DNA of 64,000 nucleotides from Halomonadaceae bacterium T82-2 (GCA_001577635.1 LSBP01000001.1:186001-250000); one strand, 5' to 3'. Counted from the first letter of the stretch, positions 46,317-56,217 are shown. Made by a program: numbers and translations. Notes: a model not told the origin generated them from the sequence alone.

Positions 46317-47480
46317 ATGAACGTGCGCAAGATGACCGACCTCCCTCTCGCCGGCCGGCGAGTGCTGATTCGAGAGGACCTCAACGTGCCGGTCAAGCAG
46401 GGCAACGTCACCTCGGATGCCCGTATCCGCGCCTGCCTGCCGACCATCCAGGCCGCCCGCGACGCCGGCGCCCGGGTGATGCTGATGAGCCACCTGGGAC
46501 GCCCCACCGAGGGCGAGCCCGCCGAGGAGTTCTCGCTGGCGCCGGTCGCCGCCCATCTCGGCCAGCTGCTCGGCCAGCCGGTACGGCTGGTCAGCGACTA
46601 TCTCGACGATCCGGTCGACGTGGCCGAAGGCGAGGTGGTACTGCTCGAGAACGTGCGCTTCAATGTCGGCGAGAAGAAGGACGACGAGACCCTGGCCAAG
46701 GCCTACGCGGCGCAGTGCGACGTCTACGTGATGGACGCCTTCGGCACCGCCCATCGCGCCCAGGCCTCCACCCACGGCGTGGCGCGCTTCGCCCCCGCCG
46801 CCTGCGCCGGCCCGCTGCTCGCCCAGGAACTCGAGGCGCTGGAGAAGGCGCTGGCCACCCCGGCACGGCCGATGGTCGCCATCGTCGGCGGCTCCAAGGT
46901 CTCGACCAAGCTCGAGGTGCTCAACGCCCTGGCCGAGAAGTGCGATCAGCTGATCGTCGGCGGCGGTATCGCCAACACCTTCATCGCCGCGGCCGGCCAC
47001 AACGTCGGCAAGTCGCTGCACGAGGCCGACCTGATCGAGCAGGCCAGGGCGCTGATGGCCCGGGTCGAGATCCCGCTGCCCACCGACGTGGTGGTCGCCA
47101 CCGAGTTCTCCGAATCCGCCGAGGCCGTGGTGCGCCCGGTCGACCAGGTGCGCGACGACGAGATGATCCTCGACATCGGCCCGGACACCGCCGCGCGCTT
47201 CGGCGGCCTGCTCAAGGACGCCGGCACCATTCTGTGGAACGGCCCCGTGGGCGTCTTCGAGATCGATCAGTTCGGCAAGGGCACCGAGGCGCTGTCCCGA
47301 GCAATCGCCGAGAGCAACGGCTTCTCCATCGCCGGCGGCGGCGACACCCTGGCGGCCATCGACAAGTACGGCATCGCCGAGCAGGTCTCTTACATCTCCA
47401 CCGGCGGCGGCGCCTTCCTCGAGTACGTGGAAGGCAAGACGCTGCCCGCCGTTGCAGCCCTCGAGGCCGCCGACCGCTAA
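46317..47480 (+). CDS. pgk: Phosphoglycerate kinase
   Basis: A 387-residue two-domain cytosolic enzyme of glycolysis and gluconeogenesis. [11 protein letters not shown] at the N-terminus, MSHLGRP (about 61-67), the hinge region, and nucleotide motifs LNGPVGVFE-like (WNGPVGVFE) and [15 protein letters not shown] lies upstream. It is 63 bases after epd. Confidence 0.97.
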   Translation: MNVRKMTDLPLAGRRVLIREDLNVPVKQGNVTSDARIRACLPTIQAARDAGARVMLMSHLGRPTEGEPAEEFSLAPVAAHLGQLLGQPVRLVSDYLDDPVDVAEGEVVLLENVRFNVGEKKDDETLAKAYAAQCDVYVMDAFGTAHRAQASTHGVARFAPAACAGPLLAQELEALEKALATPARPMVAIVGGSKVSTKLEVLNALAEKCDQLIVGGGIANTFIAAAGHNVGKSLHEADLIEQARALMARVEIPLPTDVVVATEFSESAEAVVRPVDQVRDDEMILDIGPDTAARFGGLLKDAGTILWNGPVGVFEIDQFGKGTEALSRAIAESNGFSIAGGGDTLAAIDKYGIAEQVSYISTGGGAFLEYVEGKTLPAVAALEAADR

Positions 47481-47510
47481 CCCTGCAGCATTCACACAAC
47501 CATCATCACG

Positions 47511-47530
47511 GGGCGGCCCAGAGGCCGCCC
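47511..47530 (+). terminator. Hairpin between pgk and fba
   Basis: GGGCGGCC and GGCCGCCC pair around CAGA, followed by TTCG. It lies 30 bases past the pgk stop and 30 bases before fba, so it may only partly stop transcription and set the fba level. Confidence 0.5.
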
Positions 47531-47560
47531 TTCGACTGTCAGCGAGGAAACACACTCCCC

Positions 47561-48625
47561 ATGGCCCTGATCAGCCTGCGTCAACTTCTCGACCATGCCG
47601 CCGAGCACGGCTACGGCGTGCCGGCCTTCAACGTCAACAACCTCGAGCAGATGCGCGCCATCATGGAAGCCGCCGACCGCACCGATTCGCCGGTGATCGT
47701 CCAGGCCTCCGCCGGCGCCCGCAAGTATGCCGGGGCGCCCTTCCTGCGCCACCTGATCCTGGCCGCGATCGAGGAGTTCCCGCACATTCCGGTGGTCATG
47801 CATCAGGACCACGGCACCTCGCCCGCCGTCTGCCAGCGTTCCATCCAGCTGGGCTTCTCCTCGGTGATGATGGATGGCTCGCTGAAAGCCGACGGCAAGA
47901 CGCCCGCCGACTATGACTACAACGTCGATGTCACCCGGCGCACCGTCGAGATGGCCCACGCCTGCGGCGTCTCCGTCGAAGGCGAGCTGGGCTGCCTGGG
48001 CAGCCTGGAAACCGGCCAGGCCGGCGAGGAGGACGGCGTCGGTGCCGAGGGCACGTTGTCCCACGATCAGCTGCTCACCGACCCCGAGGAAGCGGCCGCC
48101 TTCGTCGCGGCGACCCACGTCGACGCCCTGGCGATCGCCATCGGCACCAGCCACGGCGCCTACAAGTTCACCCAGCCGCCCACCGGCGACACCCTCTCCA
48201 TCGCCCGCATCAAGCAGATCCACGAGCGTATCCCCAACACCCATCTGGTGATGCACGGCTCCAGCTCGGTGCCCCAGGAGTGGCTGGAGATCATCAACGA
48301 GTACGGCGGTCAGATTCCCGAGACCTACGGCGTGCCGGTCGAGGAGATCGTCGAGGGCATCAAGCACGGCGTGCGCAAGGTCAACATCGACACCGACCTG
48401 CGTCTGGCCTCCACCGGCGCGGTACGTCGCTTCCTCGCCCACAACCCGGCCGAGTTCGACCCGCGCAAGTACCTCAAGGAGACCGTCGCGGCCATGCGCG
48501 ATGTCTGCGTGGCCCGCTTCGAGGCCTTCGGCAGCGCCGGTAACGCCAGCCGGATCCAGCCGATCGGCCTGGAAGCGATGTTCGAGCGCTACGCGCGCGG
48601 CGAGCTCGACCCGCGGGTCAACTGA
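47561..48625 (+). CDS. fba: Class II fructose-bisphosphate aldolase
   Basis: A 354-residue zinc-dependent aldolase of the Calvin-cycle (CbbA-like) subgroup. Zinc ligand histidines in MHQDHGTS and in the MHGSSSVPQ segment; [12 protein letters not shown] carries the glutamate ligand region. It forms an operon with epd and pgk. Only a distant GAGGA (about 14 bases ahead) serves as ribosome site. Confidence 0.96.
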   Translation: MALISLRQLLDHAAEHGYGVPAFNVNNLEQMRAIMEAADRTDSPVIVQASAGARKYAGAPFLRHLILAAIEEFPHIPVVMHQDHGTSPAVCQRSIQLGFSSVMMDGSLKADGKTPADYDYNVDVTRRTVEMAHACGVSVEGELGCLGSLETGQAGEEDGVGAEGTLSHDQLLTDPEEAAAFVAATHVDALAIAIGTSHGAYKFTQPPTGDTLSIARIKQIHERIPNTHLVMHGSSSVPQEWLEIINEYGGQIPETYGVPVEEIVEGIKHGVRKVNIDTDLRLASTGAVRRFLAHNPAEFDPRKYLKETVAAMRDVCVARFEAFGSAGNASRIQPIGLEAMFERYARGELDPRVN

Positions 48626-48641
48626 GCCCTTGCCACGCCGC

Positions 48642-48661
48642 GCCGCCGGGAAACCGGCGGC
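48642..48661 (+). terminator. GAAA-loop hairpin after fba
   Basis: GCCGCCGG and CCGGCGGC close a GAAA tetraloop 17 bases after the fba stop. No T tract follows. Confidence 0.6.
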
Positions 48662-48696
48662 CCCCATCGCCTTCCCCCTCGCCATCGAGGCCCGCC

Positions 48697-48996
48697 ATGC
48701 ACAACCTGATCGTTCCCTCCCTCGTCATCCTCATCGCCGCGGCGGTGATCTTCGGTGGCCAGGCCATCCAGGAGAGCCGGCTCGACGACCATATCGCCGA
48801 CGCCATCGCCGCCACGCTCGACAAGGACGCTGTCGAGGTGACCGCCATGCGCGAGGTCAACAAGGGCTACGGCATCTGCGGGCAATACCGCCTGCCCGGC
48901 GGCGAGCCGGCCGCCTTCTTCTACAACAAGGTCAACGAGCACCTGGCACTGGGCAGCGACTCCCGCCGCTACCGCAACAACTGCCGGACGCACTGA
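48697..48996 (+). CDS. Small exported or membrane-anchored protein, unknown
   Basis: A 99-residue protein with an N-terminal hydrophobic helix (about 4-20) and a soluble part with two cysteines (C61 in YGICGQY and C96 near the end) that could form a disulfide in the periplasm. The pattern ..GYGICGQYR....AFFYN resembles small conserved hypothetical proteins of related bacteria. No function can be given. Confidence 0.75.
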   Translation: MHNLIVPSLVILIAAAVIFGGQAIQESRLDDHIADAIAATLDKDAVEVTAMREVNKGYGICGQYRLPGGEPAAFFYNKVNEHLALGSDSRRYRNNCRTH

Positions 48997-49036
48997 TCCG
49001 CCTTCTATTTTTTGCAGCCACTCGCGAGGCGTTCCG

Positions 49037-49939
49037 ATGAGCATCCGACGCCAGACCGGCACGGCCAGCCTGATCGTCATTCTCACCGGCGCGCTCTGGG
49101 GCCTCTACTGGATTCCGGTGCGCCGCCTGGACGCGCTGCTTCCCGGCGCCTGGGGATCACTGCTGATCGTCGCCCTGGCGACGCTGCTGCTGTCCCCGTT
49201 CGCGGTGATCCATCGCCGCCGCCTGCGCGCCGCCGATCCGTGGTCGCTGGCGGCGATCGCGCTCGGCGGCGCGGCCTTCGTCATGTACTCGATCGGCCTG
49301 GTCCACGGCCGGGTCGCCACCGTGATCCTGCTGTTCTACCTGACGCCGGTGTGGAGCACGCTGATCGCGCGGCTGTGGCTGCGCTGGCCGACGCCCTGGC
49401 CTCGCTATGCGGCCATCGCGGTCGGCTTCGCCGGTCTCGCACTGGTGCTCGGTGACAACGGCACGCTGCCGCTGCCGCGCGGGGTCGGCGACTGGCTGGG
49501 GCTGGCGTCGGGCCTGCTGTGGGCGCTCTCCTCGACCGGCATCCGCCTGCGGGGCGAGACCACCGGCGCGATGGAGGGCAATTTCATCTTCTGTGCGGGC
49601 GCGACGCTGACCGCCGCGGCACTGGCGCCGTGGCTGTCGCCCTGGCCGGCCCTGCCGTCATCCCCGGAGTGGCCCACGCTGATCGGCTGGTCACTGGCCG
49701 CCGGCGGGCTGTGGTGGGCCCTGTCGCTGTCGGCCCTGTTGTGGGCCGCCACGCGCCTGGAACCGGCGCGCCTGGGTATCCTGCTGATGAGCGAGGTACT
49801 GGTCGGTGTGATCTCCGCGGCGCTGTTCGCCGGCGAGCCCTTCGGCCTGCAGGCCAGTCTGGGCGCACTGCTGGTAATCGCCGCGGCACTGCTCGAACTG
49901 TGGCCGATTTCGCGGGCAGGACAGGACACGCGCGTCTAG
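49037..49939 (+). CDS. DMT family transporter (EamA type)
   Basis: A 300-residue protein of about ten transmembrane helices, consisting of two EamA repeats (about 10-145 and 150-290). The substrate is not predictable. It is followed 44 bases later by a second EamA protein. Confidence 0.88.
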   Translation: MSIRRQTGTASLIVILTGALWGLYWIPVRRLDALLPGAWGSLLIVALATLLLSPFAVIHRRRLRAADPWSLAAIALGGAAFVMYSIGLVHGRVATVILLFYLTPVWSTLIARLWLRWPTPWPRYAAIAVGFAGLALVLGDNGTLPLPRGVGDWLGLASGLLWALSSTGIRLRGETTGAMEGNFIFCAGATLTAAALAPWLSPWPALPSSPEWPTLIGWSLAAGGLWWALSLSALLWAATRLEPARLGILLMSEVLVGVISAALFAGEPFGLQASLGALLVIAAALLELWPISRAGQDTRV

Positions 49940-49983
49940 GCTGACGGCACGCTACACGCCGTCAAACGACTCAAGGAGGAGTC

Positions 49984-50856
49984 ATGCAAAACGCGATAGG
50001 GCCCGCGCTGGTCATGCTCGCGGCCTTCCTGTGGGGTATTTCCGGCGGGCTCGCCGGCCTGCTCATGGACCACGACTGGAGCCCGGCCGTGGTCACATTC
50101 TACCGCGGCGCCGTCGGCCTGGTGTGCCTGCTGCTCGGCTGGCTGCCGCACACCGTCCGCCATGTCCGGCACATCAATCGCCGCCTGCTGGCCTGGGCGG
50201 TCCTGGCCGGACTGGGAGTCGCCGGCAACCTGACCTTCTACGCAATCGCCATCGACCGAACCAGCGTGGCGATCGCCGCGACGCTGATGTATACCGCGCC
50301 CGTCCACGTCTTCGCCGTCGCCTGCCTGACCGGCAACGAGCGCCCCACTCTGGGCAAGGGCCTGGCCATCGCGCTGGTGATGATCGGCATCGTCCTGCTC
50401 ACCGACGTGCTGGGCGGCGGCGGGCAGGCGGTCACGCTGGTCGGGGTAGCCGCCGGGCTCGCCTCGGCGCTCTCCTACGCGCTGTTCATCTTCGCCTTTC
50501 AGCGGTCCGCGGCCCACGGCGCCATGACCAGCACGCTGATCATCGCCTTTGCGGTCTTCAGTATCGTCCTCGGCCTGATCATGAATCGCGGCGAGGCCGT
50601 GCAGGCGCTGTACAGCAGCGACCTGCAGCTCTTCCTGCTGCTCGGACTGCTCGGTGCCGGGCTGTCATTCGCCGTCTACCTGCCGGGCCTGCGACGCACC
50701 CCGGCGACCATCGCCTCGATCGTCGCCATGATCGAGCCGGTCACCGCCGCCCTGTTCGGCCTGCTGGTACTCGGCGAGTCGCTGGACCTCGGTCAGGCAG
50801 CCGGGCTGGCGCTGATCGTCATCACGGTGACGGTGCTGAGCGCACGGCGACCCTGA
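49984..50856 (+). CDS. DMT family transporter (EamA type)
   Basis: A 290-residue, ten-helix protein with two EamA repeats; the end of the first shows AIDRTSVAIAATLMYTAPV and of the second VAMIEPVTAALFGLLVLGE. AAGGAGGAG precedes the ATG. It is not closely similar to the preceding EamA protein, so this is not a recent tandem duplication. Substrate unknown. Confidence 0.9.
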   Translation: MQNAIGPALVMLAAFLWGISGGLAGLLMDHDWSPAVVTFYRGAVGLVCLLLGWLPHTVRHVRHINRRLLAWAVLAGLGVAGNLTFYAIAIDRTSVAIAATLMYTAPVHVFAVACLTGNERPTLGKGLAIALVMIGIVLLTDVLGGGGQAVTLVGVAAGLASALSYALFIFAFQRSAAHGAMTSTLIIAFAVFSIVLGLIMNRGEAVQALYSSDLQLFLLLGLLGAGLSFAVYLPGLRRTPATIASIVAMIEPVTAALFGLLVLGESLDLGQAAGLALIVITVTVLSARRP

Positions 50857-50922
50857 CGAGGTGCGGCGGCGGCGGTTCGCCTGCTAAACTCTGCGCCCCC
50901 CGTCGCCGCCACCGGAGCCGTC

Positions 50923-52320
50923 ATGTCCGCCGATGCCCCCCGTCCATCGCCTCGCCACCTCGCCAGCCTGGCCACCCTCGTCGCGGTAGGGGCATTTCTG
51001 CTGCTGGTCCCGGGCGCGCCCGAGGTGACCCGGGCGGCAAGTGTCATCGTGCTGGCGATCGCCCTGTGGGCGACCGGCTGGCTGCCGCAGTGGCTGACCG
51101 CCCTGGCCTTCTTCACGCTGTGTACCGTCGCCGGCGTCGCTCCACCCGACACGGTCTTCGCCGGGTTCGCCTCGGCGGCGACCTGGCTGGTGTTTTCGGG
51201 ACTGGCGATCGGCGCGGCGATCCAGCACACCGGTCTGGGCGCCACCGTGGCGACACGGGTCGGCCCGCATCTTAGGGGATCCTACGCCGGGGCCGTGAGC
51301 GGCGTGGTGGCACTGGGCCTGGCCATGGCCTTCGTCATGCCCTCGGGCATGGGGCGCGTGGTGCTTTTGGTACCGATCCTGATCACCCTGGCCGACCATC
51401 TGGGCTATGCGGAGGGCCGCCCTGGGCGAACCGGCGTCATCCTCGGCGGCATCATGGGCACCTTCCTGCCCACCTACGCCATCCTGCCGGCCAATGTGCC
51501 CAACAACGTGCTGATGGGGGCGGTCGAGGCGGTGCTCGGCGAAGCGCCGACCTACAGCGCCTACCTGCTGCTGCACTTTCCCGTGCTCGGCGCCCTGAAG
51601 ACGGTGCTGTTGATCGCGGTAATGCTCAAGCTCTATCCCGACCACGCCCCCACACCCGGCGTCGCGGCGCCCGACAAGGCCACAGCCCCCCACACGCCGC
51701 TGAGTCGCCCGGAACGCCGCCTGGGCCTGCTGCTGCTGCTGGCGGTGGCGCTGTGGCTCAGTGACGCCTGGCACGGCATCTCGCCGGCCTGGATCGGTCT
51801 GGCGATCGCCCTGGCCTGCCTCTTCCCGGGCAGCGGCCTGATGGCCGAGCGGCCGATGAAATCCCTGAACTTCGAGCCGCTGATCTACGTTGCCGGCATC
51901 GTCAGCCTGGGCGCACTGGCCCATCATAGCGGGCTGGGCGAGCGGGTTGCGCATTACCTGCTGGCTGCGCTGCCGCTGTCCGGCACCGGCGATGCCGCGA
52001 CCTTCGGCCTGCTGAGTGGCCTGGCCATGGTCCTGGGCACCTTCGTCACCCTGCCCGGCGTACCGGCGATCCTGACGCCCATGGCACCGGAACTGGCCGC
52101 GATCACCGGCTGGTCGCCGGATGCGGTCACCATGACGCAGGTAGTGGGGTTTTCCACGGTGCTGCTGCCCTATCAGGGGCCGCCGCTGGTGGTCGGGCTG
52201 CTGGCAGCGGGGCTGCGCCTGCGCGATGCGGCACGAGTGTGCCTGATCATGGCCGCCATCAGCCTGGTACTGCTGTGGCCGCTGGATTACCTGTGGTGGC
52301 AACTGCTGGGCTGGATCTAG
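50923..52320 (+). CDS. SLC13/DASS-type anion permease
   Basis: A 465-residue inner-membrane protein of about 12 helices. Conserved elements are the GLAIGAAIQHTGL segment, PSGMGRVVLLVP and LPANVPNN in the first half and TLPGVPAIL and LPYQGPPLVV in the second half, the two hairpin-motif regions of the family. Probable substrates are dicarboxylates, sulfate or similar anions, coupled to sodium. Confidence 0.85.
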   Translation: MSADAPRPSPRHLASLATLVAVGAFLLLVPGAPEVTRAASVIVLAIALWATGWLPQWLTALAFFTLCTVAGVAPPDTVFAGFASAATWLVFSGLAIGAAIQHTGLGATVATRVGPHLRGSYAGAVSGVVALGLAMAFVMPSGMGRVVLLVPILITLADHLGYAEGRPGRTGVILGGIMGTFLPTYAILPANVPNNVLMGAVEAVLGEAPTYSAYLLLHFPVLGALKTVLLIAVMLKLYPDHAPTPGVAAPDKATAPHTPLSRPERRLGLLLLLAVALWLSDAWHGISPAWIGLAIALACLFPGSGLMAERPMKSLNFEPLIYVAGIVSLGALAHHSGLGERVAHYLLAALPLSGTGDAATFGLLSGLAMVLGTFVTLPGVPAILTPMAPELAAITGWSPDAVTMTQVVGFSTVLLPYQGPPLVVGLLAAGLRLRDAARVCLIMAAISLVLLWPLDYLWWQLLGWI

Positions 52321-52395
52321 CAAACGACACGAATGTGCCGGGCCAGGTCGGGAAAAGACGGGAAAGGGAGGAAGGCAGAAAGGGAAGGAGGGCAG

Positions 52396-52413
52396 GCGCC
52401 GCCGAAGCGGCGC
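52396..52413 (-). terminator. UUCG-loop terminator of the 45-residue gene
   Basis: On the minus strand GCGCCGC and GCGGCGC close a TTCG tetraloop, followed by a pyrimidine-rich run (CTGCCCTCCTTCCCTTTC). It stands 12 bases past the small gene. Confidence 0.75.
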
Positions 52414-52425
52414 GACGCACAGGCA

Positions 52426-52563
52426 TCAGTCGATGCCGTAGAGTCCCATCATCTGCCGACGGTAGCCTTCATAGGCACTCTCGGTCATGCGCTCGAGCAG
52501 GCGATAGGCCGAGCGGCCAAGACGACGGGACAGGGATTGGCGGGAAGCGGTCTGGGTTGTCAT
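52426..52563 (-). CDS. 45-residue basic small protein, unknown
   Basis: Translation gives a protein beginning MTTQTASRQSLSRRLGR and ending MMGLYGID. It is rich in arginine and serine with a likely amphipathic helix in the middle (about 14-38) and no hydrophobic segment. Support for its reality: GAGG about 8 bases before the ATG, a UUCG-type terminator right after the stop, and an upstream region with two regulator-like motifs 20 bases apart and a -10 CATACT (52595-52600). No family recognised. Confidence 0.65.
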   Translation of the reverse strand: MTTQTASRQSLSRRLGRSAYRLLERMTESAYEGYRRQMMGLYGID

Positions 52564-52608
52564 GCGAGAACCTCGGTCGGTGACGTGTCCCGACAGTATG
52601 CCATGACG

Positions 52609-52644
52609 TTAGACTTTGGTCTAATTCGTACGACTTTCGCCTAA
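52609..52644 (-). promoter_or_regulatory. Tandem regulator sites upstream of the small gene
   Basis: On the minus strand TTAGGCGAAAGTC and TTAGACCAAAGTC lie 20 bases apart, two helical turns. The second is also a perfect palindrome, TTAGAC-N4-GTCTAA. Its ACCAAAGTCTAA differs at one of twelve positions from the ACCAATGTCTAA ahead of acs. Confidence 0.6.
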
Positions 52645-52672
52645 CAAGCCGACCGCTCCCGAGGCAAGAATG

Positions 52673-52960
52673 CTATCCCAGCGGGCGACGCGGCAATGAC
52701 CGCGAGCGTCTGCGGCGACGCGCCCGATGCAGCGCTTCGCTGCCCATTCGTCGCCCCGCCACGCGCGCCACACCCACCAGAACGCCGGACGCCGCGCCCC
52801 ACACCAGGGCATCGCGCCAGCGCACATCGCGCTCGTAGGGATCGAGCGGCGCCTTGCCGACCTTCCGTTCATAGACCTTGCGGGTCCCGTTGCGCACGGC
52901 GATGCCGGCGGCGATCGCCGTGCCCGCGCTGATCAGCGACCACAGGGTGCTCTCTCTCAT
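52673..52960 (-). CDS. DUF4235-like small membrane protein
   Basis: A 95-residue protein with two hydrophobic segments (about 5-20 and 49-64), the WRDALVWGAASGVLVGVARV pattern typical of DUF4235, and a very basic arginine-rich tail. AAGGAG lies about 8 bases before ATG 52960; a longer frame from 52999 is less likely. Function unknown. Confidence 0.78.
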   Translation of the reverse strand: MRESTLWSLISAGTAIAAGIAVRNGTRKVYERKVGKAPLDPYERDVRWRDALVWGAASGVLVGVARVAGRRMGSEALHRARRRRRSRSLPRRPLG

Positions 52961-53115
52961 GACGCTCACTCCTTCCGTGACAGTGGGCGAAAACCGCATG
53001 ATGCAGCGGCCGTTCCGCCTCCAGCCTAGCCGAGGATCTCGGCAGACCCCAGCCCGAGGCCGGCTATTGCTGTATCATCGATGGCCACGGCCTTCCGCCA
53101 ATCAGGTATTTGTGC

Positions 53116-53472
53116 ATGCAGTCTTCCCCCTCCCCGACCGCCCCGGCGTCGTCACCCACCCCCTGGCGAGCGGGTGTCATGGCCGCCGAAACCTGGGCCA
53201 GCGCCCTGGCCACGATCGCCCTGCGCCAGCAGCTGTGGCTGACCCAGCCCCCGACCAGCCTGCCGCTGCTGGACGAGAACCAGCGCATGGTGACCGAGAA
53301 GTGGGAGGCCGGGGTCGAGCTGGCCGCCGTCTGGCACGAGACCTGGGTGGCCGCCTGCCACGGCCGCCTGCCCTGCTGGTGGGAATCCAGCCAGCGGATC
53401 CTGCATCCGCTGCACCGACGCACCATGGCCAACTCGCGGCGCCTGACGGCGCGCCCCGCAAGACGGCCCTGA
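53116..53472 (+). CDS. Phasin-like small protein
   Basis: A 118-residue, mostly helical protein. The arrangement of an ALRQ stretch, ENQRMVTEKWEAGVEL in the middle and HRRTMANSRRLT near the end resembles short polyhydroxyalkanoate-granule-associated (phasin-type) proteins. The N-terminal 20 residues are proline/serine-rich. The resemblance is by pattern only. The start is ATG 53116; a TTG 6 bases upstream is less likely. Confidence 0.65.
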   Translation: MQSSPSPTAPASSPTPWRAGVMAAETWASALATIALRQQLWLTQPPTSLPLLDENQRMVTEKWEAGVELAAVWHETWVAACHGRLPCWWESSQRILHPLHRRTMANSRRLTARPARRP

Positions 53473-53491
53473 CGCCCCCGGGAACCCTCCC

Positions 53492-54577
53492 TCACCCGTC
53501 CGGCGGCGCGTCCCGGCTGCCGTCGTAGCGAATGCAGTGGCCGTAACGCTCCCACGACGGCTCGTCGTTGGGACTGTTGTGGAAGGTATCGTCCTGCGAG
53601 AGGTTGGGCGGCGTGTCGAAGCCGCGGCAGTTGGCGGCATCGTCCAGCGAGACCTGAAAGCCGTGACCGTTGTCGACGAAGCGGTTGTGGCGGAAGACGT
53701 TGTCGCGGCTGAAGCTGTCCTCCCAGCACTCCACCGGGTTGCGGTGACGGATCGAGCAGGTCAGGAACACCCCGGCCTTGTGGTTGCCGCGGAACAGGTT
53801 GCCGCGGAAGACATTGTGCTCGGCATCCGCCAGGTAGATGCCGTGGGAGCCGTTGTCGAGAAGGCGGTTGTCGATGACCTCGCCGTCGCGCAGGTATTCG
53901 ACCGTGATCCCCGCCGCCACGTTGTCCTCGATGGTGTTGCCGACGACCCGCGTCGCCCCCGCCCGATTGAGCGACAACCCGTCCCACTGCGCCCGGGCCA
54001 GGTGGTTGTCCGCGATGGTCACGTCGCGGCTGTGATACTCGGTCAGCAGACAGGCGCTGCGGCAGTCCTGGATATCCAGCCGGCGCAGGGTCACGCCGTC
54101 GCCGCGCCGCACGATCAGCGCGCTGTTGCTGAGGTAGGGCAGGTCCTCGCGAAACTCCGGGCCGCCGTCGCCGCTGCCGCGAATCGCCAGGTCGCTGACC
54201 GTGACGTCGTGGATCGGCTGGCCCGGCACCTGCCGACGCGCCTCGCCGAGCACCAGCACCGGGCTGACCACGCCCTCCACCAGACTCAGGCGGGTGGCCT
54301 GGGCGCCCTGACCGCGCAGGGTCACGTGGTCACGCTCGACCGTGACCATGTCCTGGAGGCGGAAGTCTCCCGCCGCCAGGCACACGGTCTGCGGCGCACC
54401 GCTGTCGGGCAGCCCGTCGATCGCGTCCTGCAGGCTTTCCCCGGGGCGCACCAGCCGATCGCAGTCATCACCGCCCGTCGCCGCCAGCGCGCCACCGCTC
54501 ATCAGCCCGCTCAGCACCAGCAATCCGAGGCCCAGCAGAAGGTCGCCCAACCGCCGCCCGCCGAATCGTCTCGTCAT
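53492..54577 (-). CDS. Secreted right-handed beta-helix (NosD-like) repeat protein
   Basis: A 361-residue protein with a signal peptide (about 1-33, ending AALA) and parallel beta-helix repeats (about 100-320) seen as recurring N-x-I/F-x-x-N turns, such as VVGNTIEDN, VIDNRLLDN and FRGNLFRGN. Such proteins often bind or cleave polysaccharide. No obvious catalytic site. AAGGAGG stands 4 bases before ATG 54577. Confidence 0.85.
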   Translation of the reverse strand: MTRRFGGRRLGDLLLGLGLLVLSGLMSGGALAATGGDDCDRLVRPGESLQDAIDGLPDSGAPQTVCLAAGDFRLQDMVTVERDHVTLRGQGAQATRLSLVEGVVSPVLVLGEARRQVPGQPIHDVTVSDLAIRGSGDGGPEFREDLPYLSNSALIVRRGDGVTLRRLDIQDCRSACLLTEYHSRDVTIADNHLARAQWDGLSLNRAGATRVVGNTIEDNVAAGITVEYLRDGEVIDNRLLDNGSHGIYLADAEHNVFRGNLFRGNHKAGVFLTCSIRHRNPVECWEDSFSRDNVFRHNRFVDNGHGFQVSLDDAANCRGFDTPPNLSQDDTFHNSPNDEPSWERYGHCIRYDGSRDAPPDG

Positions 54578-54747
54578 CACGCCTCCTTGTGATACGTCGC
54601 CTCGCCCGGATCGCCGGGCCCGTGTACGGACTTTGCCCGAAACCGCTCCCGCCTGCCACGCCCTTGAAGGCTATCGGGCCCGTCGCCACTGTCTACACTG
54701 AGGACGCGAGAAAGGATGCATTCACGCACGTCACCAAGGAGAACGTG

Positions 54748-56130
54748 ATGAGCCGCAATACCCTCACCGCCGTCAACCCGGCCACCGATGAGGTCATCGG
54801 GCAGCACGAGATGCTCGACGAACAGGGCGTCCGCGACAAGCTGGACGCCACGCGCCGCGGCTACGACGAACTGCGCCGGCTGACGGTCGCCGAGCGCGCC
54901 AGGAAGCTCCATGCCGTCGCCGACCTGATCGAGCAGCGCCAGGCCGACATCGGCGAGGTGATCTGCCGGGAGATGGGCAAGAAGTTCTCCGGCGTGATCG
55001 CCGAGACGAAAATCTCGGCGGCGATCGTGCGCTTCTACGCCGATCATGCCGAGGAATTCATGGCCCCCAAGCCCAAGCAGGTGCCCGGCGCGCAAAAGGC
55101 CGAGGTGGTCCGCGACCCGATGGGCGCGGTGCTCGGCATCATGCCCTGGAACTACCCGCTCTATCAGGTGGTGCGCTTCGCCGCGCCCAACCTCGCCGGC
55201 GGCAACGCCTGCCTGCTCAAGCACGCCTCCAATGTCCCCGGCAGCGCCAAGCTGATCACCCAGCTGTTCCACGACGCCGGCTTCGAGGAAGGCACCTTCA
55301 CCTGGCTGCCGGTCTCGTCCAGCGCGATCGAGGGCATCCTGCGCGACCCGATCGTCTGCGGGGTCACGCTGACCGGCAGCGAGGAAGCCGGCCGCGCCGT
55401 GGCCAGGCAGGCTGGTGAGCTGATCAAGCCCAGCGTGCTCGAGCTCGGCGGCATCGACCCGCTGATCGTGCTCGACGACGCCGATGTCGACAAGGCCGTG
55501 GAGATTGCCATCAACGGGCGCTTCGACAACACCGGCCAGAGCTGCGCGGCCTCCAAGCGCCTGATCGTGGTCGAGTCGATGGTCGAGCGCTTCACCGAGC
55601 GCCTCGTCGACCAGGTCCAGAAGCTGCGCATCGGCAACCCGCTCGACGAGGACACCGACATCGGCCCGATGTCGCGCAAGGACCTGCGCGACGACCTCCA
55701 CGACCAGGTCAAGCGCGCGGTGCAGCACGGCGCCCAGATCGAGACCGGCGGCCAGGTTCTCGAGCGCTCCGGTGCCTGGTACGCGCCGACCGTGCTGACC
55801 AACGTCGCCCCGGGCAACCCGGCCTTCGACGAGGAGCTGTTCGGCCCGGTCGCCGCGGTGATCACCGCCGACAACGTCGAGCACGCCATCGAACTGGCCA
55901 ACCACAGCCCCTACGGCCTGGGCGGCACCGTGGTCGGCCAGGACCTCGCGCGCGCCGAGGCGGTGGCCCGTCGTCTCGACGTGGGCATGAGCTTCGTCAA
56001 CCGCCCCACCACGCCCTTCGCCGAGCTGCCCTTCGGCGGCGTCAAGCGCAGCGGCTACGGCCGCGAGCAGAGCGAGTACGGCTTCGGCGAGTTCCTCAAC
56101 GTGCGCACGGTGTTCGTCGCCGACGCCTGA
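54748..56130 (+). CDS. sad: Succinate-semialdehyde dehydrogenase, Sad/YneI type
   Basis: A 460-residue NAD(P)-dependent aldehyde dehydrogenase. Catalytic C266 in NTGQSCAASK, general base E232 in LELGG, and PWNYPLYQ at the NAD fold. Length and signatures follow E. coli Sad (YneI) rather than GabD. AAGGAGAACGTG lies immediately before the start. No GABA transaminase is nearby, so the true aldehyde could differ. Confidence 0.88.
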   Translation: MSRNTLTAVNPATDEVIGQHEMLDEQGVRDKLDATRRGYDELRRLTVAERARKLHAVADLIEQRQADIGEVICREMGKKFSGVIAETKISAAIVRFYADHAEEFMAPKPKQVPGAQKAEVVRDPMGAVLGIMPWNYPLYQVVRFAAPNLAGGNACLLKHASNVPGSAKLITQLFHDAGFEEGTFTWLPVSSSAIEGILRDPIVCGVTLTGSEEAGRAVARQAGELIKPSVLELGGIDPLIVLDDADVDKAVEIAINGRFDNTGQSCAASKRLIVVESMVERFTERLVDQVQKLRIGNPLDEDTDIGPMSRKDLRDDLHDQVKRAVQHGAQIETGGQVLERSGAWYAPTVLTNVAPGNPAFDEELFGPVAAVITADNVEHAIELANHSPYGLGGTVVGQDLARAEAVARRLDVGMSFVNRPTTPFAELPFGGVKRSGYGREQSEYGFGEFLNVRTVFVADA

Positions 56131-56169
56131 ACGGAGCCACACCGCGCCGTGACGGCGCCCCGAAACAGC

Positions 56170-56195
56170 GAGGCCCCGCCAGGTGGCGGGGCCTC
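56170..56195. terminator. Bidirectional terminator sad / ArsA-like gene
   Basis: GAGGCCCCGCC and GGCGGGGCCTC form a perfect 11-bp stem around AGGT between convergent genes. Confidence 0.75.
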
Positions 56196-56217
56196 GGTGC
56201 ATCGGGCGAACGGGTGT

